DNA from: Pisaster brevispinus
Taxonomy: Eukaryota > Echinodermata > Asteroidea > Forcipulatida > Asteriidae
Length of the DNA stretch: 64,000 nt
Assembly: GCA_023634235.1 (NCBI GenBank)
Contig: JAMKCF010000055.1
Coordinates: 369,001 to 433,000 of the forward strand
Reading direction: 5' to 3'
Shown here: piece after piece, positions 9,408 through 20,187 of the stretch
How positions within the stretch are numbered: the first letter of the stretch is position 1
How the letters are laid out: each line of letters begins with the position of its first letter
Notes under the pieces: model-generated
The model's input: the letters and a program-made list of their open reading frames with translations, nothing else
Databases searched by the model: none
Told to the model about the DNA's origin: nothing
Made by a program: the position numbers and the translations under genes

Positions 9408-11090
9408 CTGGATAAGTGGTAGTTGAAGGATCAGTGGTGGTTTCTGCAGTTGCAGGATCAGTGGTAATTTCTGCAGTTGCAGGATCAGTGGTTTTTTCTG
9501 CAGTTGCAGGATCAGTGGTGGTTTCTGCATTTGCAGGATCAGTAGTGGTTTCTGCAGTTGCAGAATCAGTGGTGTTTCCTGCAGTTGCAGGATCAGTGGT
9601 GGTTTCTACAGTTGCAGGATCAGTGGTGTTTTCTGCAGTTGCAGGATTAGTGGTGGTTTCTGCAGTTGCAGGATCAGTGGTGTTTCCTGCAGTTGCAGGA
9701 TCAGTGGTGGTTTCTACAGTTGCAGGATCAGTGGTGTTTTCTGCAGTTGCATGATAAGTGGTGTTTTCTGCAGTTGCAGGATCAGTTGTGGTTTCTCCAG
9801 TAGCAGGATCAGTGGTGTTTTCTGCAGTTGCAGGATCAGTGGTGTTTTCTGCAGTTGCAGGATCAGTGGTGTTTTCTGCAGTTGCAGGATCAGAGGTGTT
9901 TTCTGCAGTTGCAGGATCAGTGGTGTTTCCTGCAGTTGCAGTTGCAGTGGTGGTTTCTACAGTTGCAGGATCAGTGGTGTTTTCTGCAGTTGCAGGATTA
10001 GTGGTGTTTTCTGCAGTTGCAGGATCAGTGGTGTTTTCTGCAGTTGCAGGATCAGTGGTGTTTTCTGAAGTTGCAGGATCAGAGGTGTTTTCTGCAGTTG
10101 CAGGATCAGTGGTGTTTTCTGCAGTTGCAGGATCAGTGGTGGTTTCTCCAGTTGCAGGATCAGTGGTGGATTCTGCAGTTGCAGGATCAGTGGTGTTTTC
10201 TGCAGTTGCAGGATCAGTGGTGGTTTCTGCAGTTGCAGGATCAGTTGTGGCTTCTCCAGTTGCAGGATCAGTGGTGGTTTCTGCAGTTGCAGGATCAGTT
10301 GTGTTATCTGCAGTTAGAGGATCAGTGGCGTTTTCTGTAGTTAGAGGAGAAGTGGTGTTTTCTGCAGTTGCAGGATCAGTGGTGGTTTCTGCAGTTGCAG
10401 GATCAATGTTGTTTTCTGTAGTTAGAGGATCAGTGGTGTTTTCTGCAGTTGCAGGATCAGTGGTGGTTTCTGCAGTTGCAGGATCAGTTGTGTTATCTGC
10501 AGTTAGAGGATCAGTGGCGTTTTCTGTAGTTAGAAGAGAAGTGGTGTTTTCTGCAGTTGCAGGATCAGTGGTGGTTTCTGCAGTTGCAGTATCAGTGGCG
10601 TTTTCTGCAGTTGCAGGATCAGTGGTGGTTTCTGCAGTTGCAGGATCAGTTGTGGCTTCTCCAGTTGCAGAATCAGTTGTGTTATCTGCAGTTAGAGGAT
10701 CAGTGGCGTTTTCTGTAGTTAGAGGAGAAGTGGTGTTTTCTCGAGTTGCAGGATCAGTAGTGGTTTCTGCAGTTGCAGGATCAATGGTGTTTTCTGTAGT
10801 TAGAGGATCATTGGTGTTTTCTGCAGTTGCAGGATCAGTTGTGTTATCTGCAGTTAGAGGATCAGTGGCGTTTTCTGTAGTTAGAGGAGAAGTGGTGTTT
10901 TCTGCAGTTGCAGGATCAGTGGTGGTTTCTGCAGTTGCAGGATCAGTGGTGTTTTCTGTAGTTAGAGGATCAGTGGTGGTTTCTGCAGTTGCAGGATCAG
11001 TTGTGGCTTCTCCAGTTGCAGAATCAGTTGTGTTATCTGCGGTTAGAGGATCAGTGGTGTTTTCTGTAGTTAGAGGAAAAGTGGTGTTTT
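9408..11090 (-). CDS. Mucin-like gene, exon 9: 561-codon Thr/Pro nonamer-repeat exon
   Basis: This exon of 1,683 bases, exactly 561 codons, is phase 1 at both ends. The donor is TTATCCAG|GTACTT. The acceptor is placed at CATCTGCAG|AA because the paralogous exon 7 starts at the same point. It encodes about 62 copies of a nonamer of the form DPATAE(T/N)TT, with variants DPLTTENTT, SPLTTENAT and DPLTADNTT, and then STTTYPG. Thr and Pro are dense and Cys is absent, so it is a mucin-type stalk for O-glycans. The NTT and NAT triplets are also N-glycosylation sequons. The first half is built of six- to seven-repeat blocks, while the second half is nearly uniform. An open frame continues upstream to 11148, so the acceptor could lie slightly further out. 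Confidence 0.8.
9408..11090. repeat. 27-base tandem repeat array inside exon 9
   Basis: The DNA is a 27-base tandem repeat, one nonamer per copy, of which most copies contain CTGCAG. Because the unit length is a multiple of three and lacks stops in several frames, long false frames appear on both strands. Confidence 0.9.
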
Positions 11091-11917
11091 CTGCAGATGC
11101 AGGATCAGTGGCGGAATACCAACTTATTAATTGAAAACTGTTACTCAATAAGTGAGCGATAGTGTCATTTAGTGTTAAGCAGAAAAAGACAAATTACAAT
11201 TTTGCTACAATTGATTTAATTTAGTCAAAAGGGTCTATATCTAACGCTTTGGGTGATTTAATTATTACACGCTAAAATCAAACTGCTACTCAAAAAGTAA
11301 TGCAGGGTGTAATGGTGCGATTTTTTTTAAAGATGTCAAGCAGAGTTTAGTATAGAAATCAGTTTGAAGAGGGTGCTTTACATAAACCAGCACTTATGAA
11401 AAAAAACCTATTTAGACATTAATTTGTATATGAATCAAGGGTTTCGTAACTTTGACATTACAATAACACATATCGAAACCATGCAAAACATGCTAACAAA
11501 ACTCTTAAAACATCATCCATTGCAATAAAACATTTAAAACACACAATTACGGGTAAACCATAGCAAAGCAACCTTAAATACATGTTTGCATTTTAAATGT
11601 TTGTATGTCAAAACACAGGTAGAAGGGATTAAAATTGGATTAATAAAAAACATACAAAACGATAGTGAAAAAATAGAAAACAATAAATACAAACTAAAAA
11701 AGGTGTTAGGCCTACTTGAAAAGCCACAAAGTTAAACCATATGAGCTATCGGTCGATTTTACCTTCACCAGTCGAACAGCCTTTCTATATGATTCATAAC
11801 TCCGGGGCATTTTTATTTCATAGGTAAATAAAGTCTGAGATGTAGAACAATTTGACTCATCGCGCAATGCATATAAATTGTGCAGATCGCTCAATTGGTC
11901 AAAAAGTATACACCTAC
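11091..11917. other. Intron between repeat exon 9 and HYR exon 8
   Basis: It contains one copy of the dispersed repeat with AAAAGGGTCTATATCTAA (about 11190-11360). At about 11400-11580 it has a tract similar to 18480-18640 and 22560-22720, the upstream flank of the duplicated units. A segment at 11360-11450 recurs at 12655-12740. No exon was seen. Confidence 0.5.
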
Positions 11918-12178
11918 CATTAACATTGATGTAAAATATGCAAGATGCTGATTCATTCTGCCCTTGAGCAGTGCAGTTCACAGCAGTTTGGCCACCTGGA
12001 TACGGGTACATTGAAGCCACAACACTGTTAGAGTCGTCTACACATCTGATGTTGGTAGAGTTGATCACACTGCCATCTGTATCATTGGCTGATGGTTCTG
12101 CTGACCAGGTAACATTGGCAGTAGCCAGTCCAGGATCAGTAGCCTGAGTCTCGTTATTTGGACAGGAGATCGTCACTA
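11918..12178 (-). CDS. Mucin-like gene, exon 8: HYR domain
   Basis: This 261-base exon has the acceptor CAATGCAG|TA and the donor TTAATG|GTAGGT, and is phase 1 at both ends. It encodes an 87-residue HYR domain: VTISCPNNETQATDPGLA, VTWSAEPSANDTDGSV, CVDDSNSVVASMYPYPGG and SCIFYINVN. It is a close paralogue of exon 10, with the same boundaries and many identical bases. Each HYR exon is preceded in the gene by a nonamer-repeat exon, so HYR plus repeat exon looks like the duplicated module. Confidence 0.9.
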
Positions 12179-15100
12179 CTGCATTGAAGACAATTGAAAC
12201 ATTTGTTGTTGTTGTCAATATTAAGTCAGTGGATATTTTCCCGGCACAGGCTTCAAAGTAAATGTTATCAAGCCGGAACGACACTGAACATGCCCAGTGA
12301 CTGTTTTCAGGTGAACTAATATTTTATCCTGGCAAATTGTGAGAGAATCTTTTATCGGAATATGGGCATTAGACCTTTGTGAACTTCTGATTTTTGTTTT
12401 CACTTTAGCAAAAATAACACCTTAATTAAGAGCCACAAAGAGGAAAAAAGATTTACTATCCCTTTAAAAATGGGAATCAATTTAAACAATATTTTTAAAA
12501 CAATCGAATACAATTTTGGTGATGCGAAACCTAAGTTAACAAAATATATATAAAATGGTTCAAAACTGGATTCTATTATTTATATGCAGGCAAGTTGCGC
12601 AGAGATGTCAATTAAACGTTACATATAATTATATTCGGCAACTCATGTACCCGTCAAAGAGGGCGCTTAACATAAACCAGCACTTATAACTATTACACAC
12701 AATACTTAGACATTATTTGGCATATGAATGAAGTGTCCGATAAACAAAATTCAACACAAATATACACAAACTAACAACTTAAAAAAAAACCAAAAAACAC
12801 TTAACTCTAACAGTTTTAAAATTTAAACAGATTTGGCATACCTAAGAGAGGTTTGCGGTTACATGTGAAAATCTCTTTTGAGTAGTGTAGCTTCTGAAAA
12901 GAACTAGTGGTTAACGACTCAACGTTTCGATCAGTATGCTCTGATCGTCTTCGGTAGAATGGTCTTCATGGTGTTACTGCAAAACTCTCTTAGTTATAAA
13001 AAAAATACTTCCATCAAGCAAAGTTTCAAATTCTACTGAAGATTTGGCATCTTGAAATAAACATAATTTTGTTTATCTCCATGAGCCCAACTGAAATACT
13101 GGACCGGGTACCACCGCGCGCATATGCTAAACAGCAGCCTGTAACAGTGTAAGTGTGTATACCTTCATGGGCATGCTGGGATGATACACATGGCAGCAGA
13201 CTTTTCCTTCATCATCTTCTTCAAATTCTCTTCATCTTCCTCCCAAAAATCCCCTTCAAAATGCGACACTTTGACTTATCATAGAAGTAGAAGTAAAACA
13301 GACTCAATGGTTTTTCATGGACCGAAATTAGCTGCATGTGGACACTGTTACTTGTTAATGTTAGTGCTAGTAAGGGTTACATAACATTCAATAACAAGAT
13401 AATGCGGTACAAATACCCCAAACTGAATAGGCAACAACACATGCGCCAAGCCGATTATCATAGTTTGTAGGCCCTACAAATTTACACACCAGGCTGGGGG
13501 GGGGGGGGGGGTGTTGCGCAATAATTTGCAATTGCGGTTTGGCTATATTCCATTTAAAAAAAAGTGACGACCATTAACAAACAACAAGAAAACAATGTAA
13601 AATGCTTATTTTAACAGCACTGAAAACATAACAGCTTATTATTGTAAGAGCATTTTCAACTGTTAAGATGGCTAGTTTGATATTGCGTAAGAATATTACC
13701 AACAATTTTCCGTCGGTTTATTGCAGCGGCTAACGTGTATAAATTTGTCCAGGTGGGAATTTCATTACAAAACGTCTCCCCGAAAATGGCTACAAATATC
13801 AACATAATAAGAAACAATATAATCGTTCACCCTCTGATTTTATATAATTATATTTTTTCGATGAACGTAATGTTTAAGGAACAATCTTTTATTCCTGAAA
13901 GTCTAAACAACATCTCTCTGGATATTTGACGATTTTTAGAAGGTTTTGTTGAGAAAATGATTTTGTCTATACTTCGTTTTGCTCGCAAACGATCGTCTGT
14001 TTACTGACGGGAACATTTGCAGCAGGTAGTGTCAATTCTGACTTTTTTCTGAGGAAACGTACACATCTTTAATAAATGTACTCCATGTCGTTTATATGTT
14101 TACATATATGTTGTTAATTAAATTATTAAATTACTGAAACAGTGTAAAGATTTGGTGAACTTACAACATTTAGAGATAACAGCACCCTCTAGAAATATAT
14201 ACCCGACCAGCCAGTCTCAACAGCCGCCAGCGTGCTGCCGGTAGCAACCGTGTATTTATTTATTTTGTTTTACCATACTGTACACAGGGAATGTGTACTG
14301 CACGCCGTTTGCATAATGATAGGTTTGTATGAAGAGCTTCGACCGGTTCACGTCCCGAGAGTCGAATGAGAGTATTTTCAACGTAGGTGGTGGGTTGGTG
14401 GAGGCCCCCCCCCCCCCCCCACTCCCGTACACACCCTGTCAATTAGACACACCTTTGTATAGACCCACAGCACCTACGGAAATCAACGTCTGGATACCGT
14501 ATTTTTTACGAAACCCGTCCATACCCAAACCATGGGGAAATTCCACGAAAACGCAATCGAAAGCACGAGTAAAGCAATGAGAGAGCGGGTAGATGATGAT
14601 GGAAAATTTGTGTTTTAAGGGTCAACAAAATACAAATCGACTTGGACACAATGTTATTTCAATGTTCGGCACCCCCGAACAAAAAAATTGACTAATAGGG
14701 AGACCGCCAACATAGGGCTGGATATCTCAGTTAGTAGAGCGGCCGGTACGTTAACCCGGAGGTCGTTGGTTCAAGTCCCGCTCCAGTCAATTGTTCGTTG
14801 TTTAAACACAAATTATTCAACAACTAGATACCTCTCTTTTGTTTGGGTGCGCGTTCCACGAGGGCGTACGCGAAACATGCCAAAGGCGTGCATGCAAGGC
14901 GGGCCGGATTGTATTTCCCGAAAATTTTGTTACAGAAACGACGTTTAAACGGTTAAACCTCAACGCCAAGCATTTGTAAACAGCTGCATGGAATGTTCAT
15001 GAAGTGTGGTATCTTAAATTTCAAGGTGAAAACTTGAGGTTTTTTTCTTTCTTTTTTTTTTTTTTTTGAAAACGACACGAACGTGTAGAAGGTGTTAGTC

Positions 15101-16787
15101 CGTAGGCTATGCATAATAATATTGTTTACACATTTTTTTTCAGATTTCCTCCCTCAAAATCAGTAAGTTAAACAACGTTTTTGATTTATCCAGTTATTAT
15201 AGGAATTTCCTAAAATTCATCACCTAATTTATAATCCATCATCGGGTCAATATCTCCTGAAAATTAAGAAAAATCCATGAAAAAGGGAGCATTGCCTCGC
15301 GGCTATGCCTAAACGTGTAAAAAAGTGTTGACGCGCCTTCACTTCCGCCCATGGTATCAGAATTCAAAAATGTCAGCTTAGCGCCTCCTGGTGTGCGTCT
15401 ATAAGTATTATATGTCTGTAGTACACACCTGTCGGTAATATAAGCGATTGAATCACGTCTCCACAACCAGTTCCAACGCCTATGCTTCTTGAAAAATGTT
15501 ACCATATATAATTTGACAAAACATTGGTTTTTTTCTGGAAGCAGTAGAGTGCCAGTCTTTTTCCAAATTTCACTCTGTTTTTAAGCTAGCCGATGTCATC
15601 ACATCCAAACTGTTGATTTTTCTTATCTGTGCATAAAATGATTCAGTCCTCTCTGTTCAACTTACTTTTTAACAAACTTAAATAGTATATTATTAGCACA
15701 CCTCTAACTAGTTGAAGACAACAGTAAATCCGGTCACCAGCGTCAATGCATCACTATAGGCTTACTGTTCCTGTTCTTGAAGATAGGCCTTTGTTGTAGA
15801 CTGTGTAGTACTTTTGGTCATCCATACTATACTACACCGTTCCTTTAAACGTTTTAGCTAGGTTTAGCGCTTATTGTAGCATATGGAGTATAGAGGTGAC
15901 AATAAAGTTGTTAAAGCTCGTAGCCTAAACATTTAGCTGACATAACTCAGATTGCAAGTGTCTTTTTAATTTCAACACAGGAGTACAACAAAGTAGTATA
16001 AGAAGTTACTCTAAAAAGTAAACTTGCGGGTACAACCATGATTGTATGGCATCTCTTTTGAGGGAGTGTTGGCTCTGAAAAAGCCGGCGCGGTCTCGACG
16101 TTTCAAACAGTATACTCTGCTCGTCTTCAGAAAAAAGCTGGACTGCCGGTGGTGATGCTGATTAAGTAGCGCTTGGGGGATACACTTTTGGGCAGGAAGT
16201 ATCCAAGCTTTCGTGTTCTGTGAAGCGTACTTCCCACCTAAATGTGCATCCCACAAGCGCTACTTAAGCAGCATCACCACCGCAGTCCAATAGATAGTAC
16301 CAAGTGATTGAACAAAAAGTAAATGATGTGTGTTTTTTTCTGGGGTTTTTTTTTCGTAAAAAGAGTCAACCAACTGCAATGAATCCTCCAATTACGGGAA
16401 GAGATTAAGATATAGGGCCAACATATCACATTAAACACAAAAAGGATAGACAAAAAAAAAAAAACATTACAATATAAACCAACTAAAAGCAAAGCTACTT
16501 GAAGGGTCGCAAATGTAAAATGATTACACAAGCGGGCATTTTGTGGCAATTAATTGTATTATTCTCTACAACGAGTAATGCTGGTTGGATTGGTCACCAT
16601 TCATCACAATTAACCCATAACATGTCTTAGTAGTGTGATGGGTGGGGATTTTACAGCTTCCAGACTCATATTGACCAAAATAAAATAGACATAGGAAAGC
16701 ACGCTAATGCACAACATTGTGTTCAAATAATAAATCAAACAATCAAAATATTGTTCTTTTGTATGACAAAGACATGAATGAAAGTAC
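12179..16787. repeat. 4.6-kb intron rich in interspersed elements
   Basis: From left to right it holds a repeat at about 12840-12990 with a GATCAG/CTGATC stem-loop next to CGAAAC (minus strand), and G and C homopolymers near 13496 and 14407. A tRNA-derived SINE lies at 14660-14800 (+). A related stem-loop repeat lies at 16010-16140, followed by a 145-base foldback (16142-16286). The end, from about 16490, is the duplicated unit flank. No exon of the mucin-like gene was found here. Confidence 0.55.
14660..14800 (+). repeat. tRNA-derived SINE copy
   Basis: It carries CCCGAACAAA, then GACTAATAGGGAGACCGCC, then a tRNA-like core with GATATCTCAGTTAGTAGAGC (A-box region) and GGTTCAAGTCCC (B box). 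It belongs to the family of the inverted pair at 3415-3950. It is not a functional tRNA gene: the acceptor arms do not pair well and it is embedded in the longer repeat. Confidence 0.65.
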
Positions 16788-17903
16788 CTGAATAAATGGT
16801 AGTTAGAGGATCAGTGGTGGATTCTCCAGTTGCAGGATCAGTGGTGGTTTCTGTAGTTGCAGGATCAGTGGTGGTTTCTGCAGTTGCAGGATCAGTGGTG
16901 GTTTCTGCAGTTGCAGGATCAGTGGTGGTTTCTGTAGTTGCAGGATCAGTGGTGTTTTCTGCAGTTGCAGGATCAGTGGTGTTTCCTGCAGTTGCAGGAT
17001 CAGTGGTGGTTTCTGCAGTTGCAGGATCAGTGGTGGTTTCTGTAGTTGCAGGATCAGTGGTGTTTTCTGTAGTTGCAGGATCAGTATAGTTTTCTGTAGT
17101 TGCAGGATCAGTAATGTTTTCTGTAGTTGCAGGATCAGTAATGTTTTCTGTAGTTGCAGGATCAGTGGTGTTTTCTCCAGTTGCAGGATCAGTGGTGGAT
17201 TCTGCAGTTGCAGGATCAGTGGTGTTTTCTGCAGTTGCAGGATCAGTGGTGTTTTCTGTAGTTGCAGGATCAGTGGTGGTTTCTGTAGTTGCAGGATCAG
17301 TGGTGTTTTCTCCAGTTGCAGGATCAGTGGTGTTTTCTCCAGTTGGAGGATCAGTGGTGGATTCTCCAGTTGCAGGATCAGTGGTGGATTCTCCAGTTGC
17401 AGGATCAATGGTGGTTTCTGTATTTGCAGGATCAGTAATGTTTTCTGTAGTTGCAGGATCAGTGGTGTTTTCTCCAGTTGCAGGATCAGTGGTGGATTCT
17501 CCAGTTGCAGGATCAGTTGTGTTTTCTGCAGTCGCAGGATCACTGGTGTTTTCTGTAGTTAGAGGAGCAGTGGTGTTTTCTGCAGTTGCAGGATTAGTGG
17601 TGTTTTCTGCAGTTGCAGGATCAGTGGTGGTTTCTGTAGTTGCAGGATCAGTGATGTTTTCTGCAGTTGCAGGATCAGTGGTGTTTTCTGCAGTTGCAGG
17701 ATTAGTGGTGGTTTCTGCAGTCGCAGGATCAGTTGTGTTTTCTGTAGTTAGAGGAGCAGTGGTGTTTTCTGCAGTTGCAGGATCAGTGGTGTTTTCAGCA
17801 GTTGCAGGATCAGTGGTGGTTTCTGTAAAAGCAGGAGCAGTGGTGGTTTTTACAGTTGCAGGATCAGTGGTGTTTTCTGTAGTTAGAGGAGCAGAGGTGT
17901 TTT
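16788..17903 (-). CDS. Mucin-like gene, exon 7: 372-codon Thr/Pro nonamer-repeat exon
   Basis: This exon of 1,116 bases, exactly 372 codons, is phase 1 at both ends. It has the acceptor GGTGGCAG|AA and the donor TATTCAG|GTACTT. It carries about 41 nonamers of the types DPATAENTT, DPATTETTT, DPATGESTT and APLTTENTT, closing with TTIYSG. Composition and role are as in exon 9: a stiff, heavily glycosylated stalk. It differs from exon 9 in using more DPATTE and DPATGE variants, so the two arrays have been homogenised separately. The surrounding introns are shared with exons 9 and 2, which shows duplication of a whole exon with its flanks. Confidence 0.85.
16788..17903. repeat. 27-base tandem repeat array inside exon 7
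   Basis: About 41 copies of a 27-base unit read on the minus strand as a nonamer. A cluster of GGAGAA-containing copies is interspersed with GCAGAA and ACAGAA types. Confidence 0.9.
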
Positions 17904-17967
17904 CTGCCACCGGATAAACAATAATTTAACACGAATTCATTTAAAAGCATAGTTTGACAAATCCTAC

Positions 17968-18025
17968 CTGGAGTACGTGTAACAGTCAGCGAAGGCAGAG
18001 TAATTGTGTTTGACGTACTTAAGGT
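17968..18025 (-). CDS. Possible alternative Ser/Thr-rich mini-exon of the mucin-like gene
   Basis: This 58-base candidate has the acceptor TTGTATAG|ACC and the donor CTCCAG|GTAGGA. It enters in phase 0 and leaves in phase 1. It would read TLSTSNTITLPSLTVTRTPG, a Ser/Thr-rich stalk segment. Its phase 0 entry does not fit the preceding exon 5, which ends in phase 1, but does fit exon 3, which ends in phase 0. It could therefore be an alternative to exons 4 and 5. The paralogous stretch near 22180-22240 keeps the open frame but has lost both splice sites. Confidence 0.35.
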
Positions 18026-19448
18026 CTATACAAAAACAATTGCCTATTTGTACTATTTTCCTTCAACGGTAGAACTCGTTCCTAGGCAGAACCTGTTTGA
18101 TTTTGTAGCACGTATGAGATGTCTCAAAATGGAGAATGGATTCAGCTTGTACGATTTAGTCACATAATTATATTGTAATGAACCCTTTTGTTAACTCATT
18201 GACATGTGCTTCATTTACTGTATACTCTTTCAAAACAAAGTCCGACAAACTTTCGTCACGAATTGAAAGCTGCAAGATGTGACAGTACAACAAATGGATC
18301 GACTCAGCGTAACGTCCATCGATGAGGGTCATCCTAGCAGAGTGGAGTGACGTGAATAAATAGGCAACTTAGTAAATTTATACTATTTGACTGTGCAACC
18401 ATGTCTGCCTAGATGAGCTTGTAACTTGTGTTTGGTAAAGTTGTGTACATCACAACAATGGCATAACAATAGCACATAGCAACACCGTGCAAAACCATGC
18501 GCAAACAAAACCTATGAAATATTGTGAACAAATTTCCCCAAAACAATTTTGCATTGATTTAAAACATTAACATTATTTTCACTTGATAACAGCATTATAA
18601 AACAACACACAAACAATTGCAAGTAAACCATGCGGACTGTACAATTTCGCGTGAGAGACCGGAAAATATATTTTTGGTGACAGCTAGGCAGCCTTTCAAA
18701 GGCCGTATTTAGGGCCCCATAAGTTTAATTAAACTTGTGAGACAATAATTCTTATTGGAGCAATATTTCTTCCGTCGTTCTATTTACAATGTTATAATAC
18801 TGAATATTTTACCAAGACACTCAAACTGCTCATAAAACAACAGTAAGTAAAATACACATCAAACTTTCAGGGAAAACCCCATGTTTTTTGTACCTGTTCA
18901 AATTGGTTTATGTATAATTGGTTACCAAACATGCAACAATGAAGCGGTGGTTAACCTGGAAACTGATACAATTTACCTAAATTATAGAGAGTCAAATGTC
19001 AGAATGTTGCCGTTGTTCGTCGGCAAAAGAGATTAGGCGAATAGCCCTGGAACACAGAGTGCTTTTCTACAAGCGTTTAGAAGGATGAGGTTCATAGAGT
19101 AATTAATTCGTAATGGTGTATTCCACCATATGCCAGCCACATCTACCTGGTTAGTTTCAAACTCTGCTGCGGTAACTGTTGCTACAACATCATGTGATTT
19201 AAGATGCTTCTGGGTGAGTAAAGAAATTGTGTCTTTTGCATAGTTTTGCACATAACTTGGACGCATCTTTATCATAGTCTTAACTTAAGCATGTGCATGT
19301 CATATAATTATTCAATGCAAATGTTAGTGTAATAAAAGTGTAATGTTCTCCTCTCACACCTACGTGAACACGATGTACTTGTAGTGTGGGAACAACACTA
19401 TCTGCTTCTCAAGGATTACTTTAATCATTCAAACTGTAATAATGATAC
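18026..19448. other. Intron, partly duplicated unit flank
   Basis: The section at 18030-18650 is paralogous to 22240-22720; shared words include ATGAGCTTGT and GTGTTTGGTAAAG. An 80-codon minus frame near 19033-19275 has no family resemblance or good splice sites, and I do not call it. Confidence 0.45.
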
Positions 19449-19508
19449 CTGAAGAAGTGGTTGTGGGCGTTTCTACACATGTTCTGGATGTTTCAGTCAA
19501 CGAAGTTT
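19449..19508 (-). CDS. Mucin-like gene, exon 5: short Thr-rich exon with one Cys
   Basis: This 60-base exon has the acceptor TCTTGCCAG|AA and the donor TCTTCAG|GTATCA, and is phase 1 at both ends. It encodes ETSLTETSRTCVETPTTTSS, a 20-residue Thr/Ser-rich linker with a single central cysteine. In length, phase and the closing TTTS it resembles exon 2, which also carries one cysteine, so the two may be paralogous. The unpaired cysteine could form an intermolecular disulfide; that is inference. Confidence 0.6.
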
Positions 19509-19997
19509 CTGGCAAGAACAAATCAATAACACACAAAGTAATTATCAACAGTTTTTGTAAAGGCAAACAAAGTAAGAAAATAAGTTAAATTTCGACACCA
19601 AGTCACATTTGAAATCCTCCACTGCCTCTGAAAATGACAAATCATAGGCGTCATCAGGTACTTCTCTGTTTCAATGTAAATAATAACATATTGTGACACC
19701 AAGACAAGAGTTTTCCGGGAAAAGCTACTTTAGCATGTGACTTGTGCTTAGAAGTCTTAGAAACTCATTGGTTTCAAGTACAACACTGGACTGACCATAT
19801 AAGTTTTAACATTTGTGATATGATTGTTTAGAGAGTGTCAACCTAATAGAAGCATAGATACTTGAAATGAAAGTAATACTTCTAGTTCTCATTTTGTTAG
19901 AACAAGGACTTCTGGCAAAACACTTTAAGAACCCTGTAATACACAGGCGCATTGTTATACGACAACGTCATACATAATAGTTCTTTTTGTTACATAC

Positions 19998-20187
19998 CCA
20001 ATACAGACGTATTACTGCGAGGAACAGCCGAACTGAAGTTATGTTCTGCCAGGGCAGTGATATTGACAGTGCAGTTCGAAACACTTCCACTGTATGGTGA
20101 GCCAGCAAAGACGCTTGCATCGGTTAAATTTAAAACAGTACAATCCACCGTGTTGTTGTCAACCGACCCACTACCTGTATCTAACAA
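19998..20187 (-). CDS. Mucin-like gene, exon 4: C-terminal half of a SEA-like domain
   Basis: This 190-base exon has the acceptor GTCTTTCAG|TTG and the donor TATTGG|GTATGT. It enters in phase 0 and leaves in phase 1. It encodes about 63 residues including VDCTVLNLTDASVFAG, then SGSVSNCTVNITALAEHNFS. The repeated NxT/S sequons, beta-strand alternation and SGSV triplet resemble the second half of a SEA domain, and the exon phases equal those of exon 15. A fibronectin-III C-terminal half is an alternative reading. Confidence 0.6.

Noticed and set aside
9758..11134. Plus-strand 458-codon open frame (VVFSAVAGS-type repeats) and shorter ones at 9416-10340
   Set aside because: They are antisense readings of the 27-base array; the unit is a multiple of three and has no stops. 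The minus frame has matching splice sites and mucin composition, these do not.
16803..17917. Other-frame open readings of the second array (LILQLQKTP on minus, SVVAGSVV on plus)
   Set aside because: Same artefact as above; wrong phase for the flanking exons.
19033..19275. 80-codon minus frame inside the mucin-like gene
   Set aside because: It lacks Ser/Thr richness or cysteines, has no splice sites in a fitting phase and no family resemblance.
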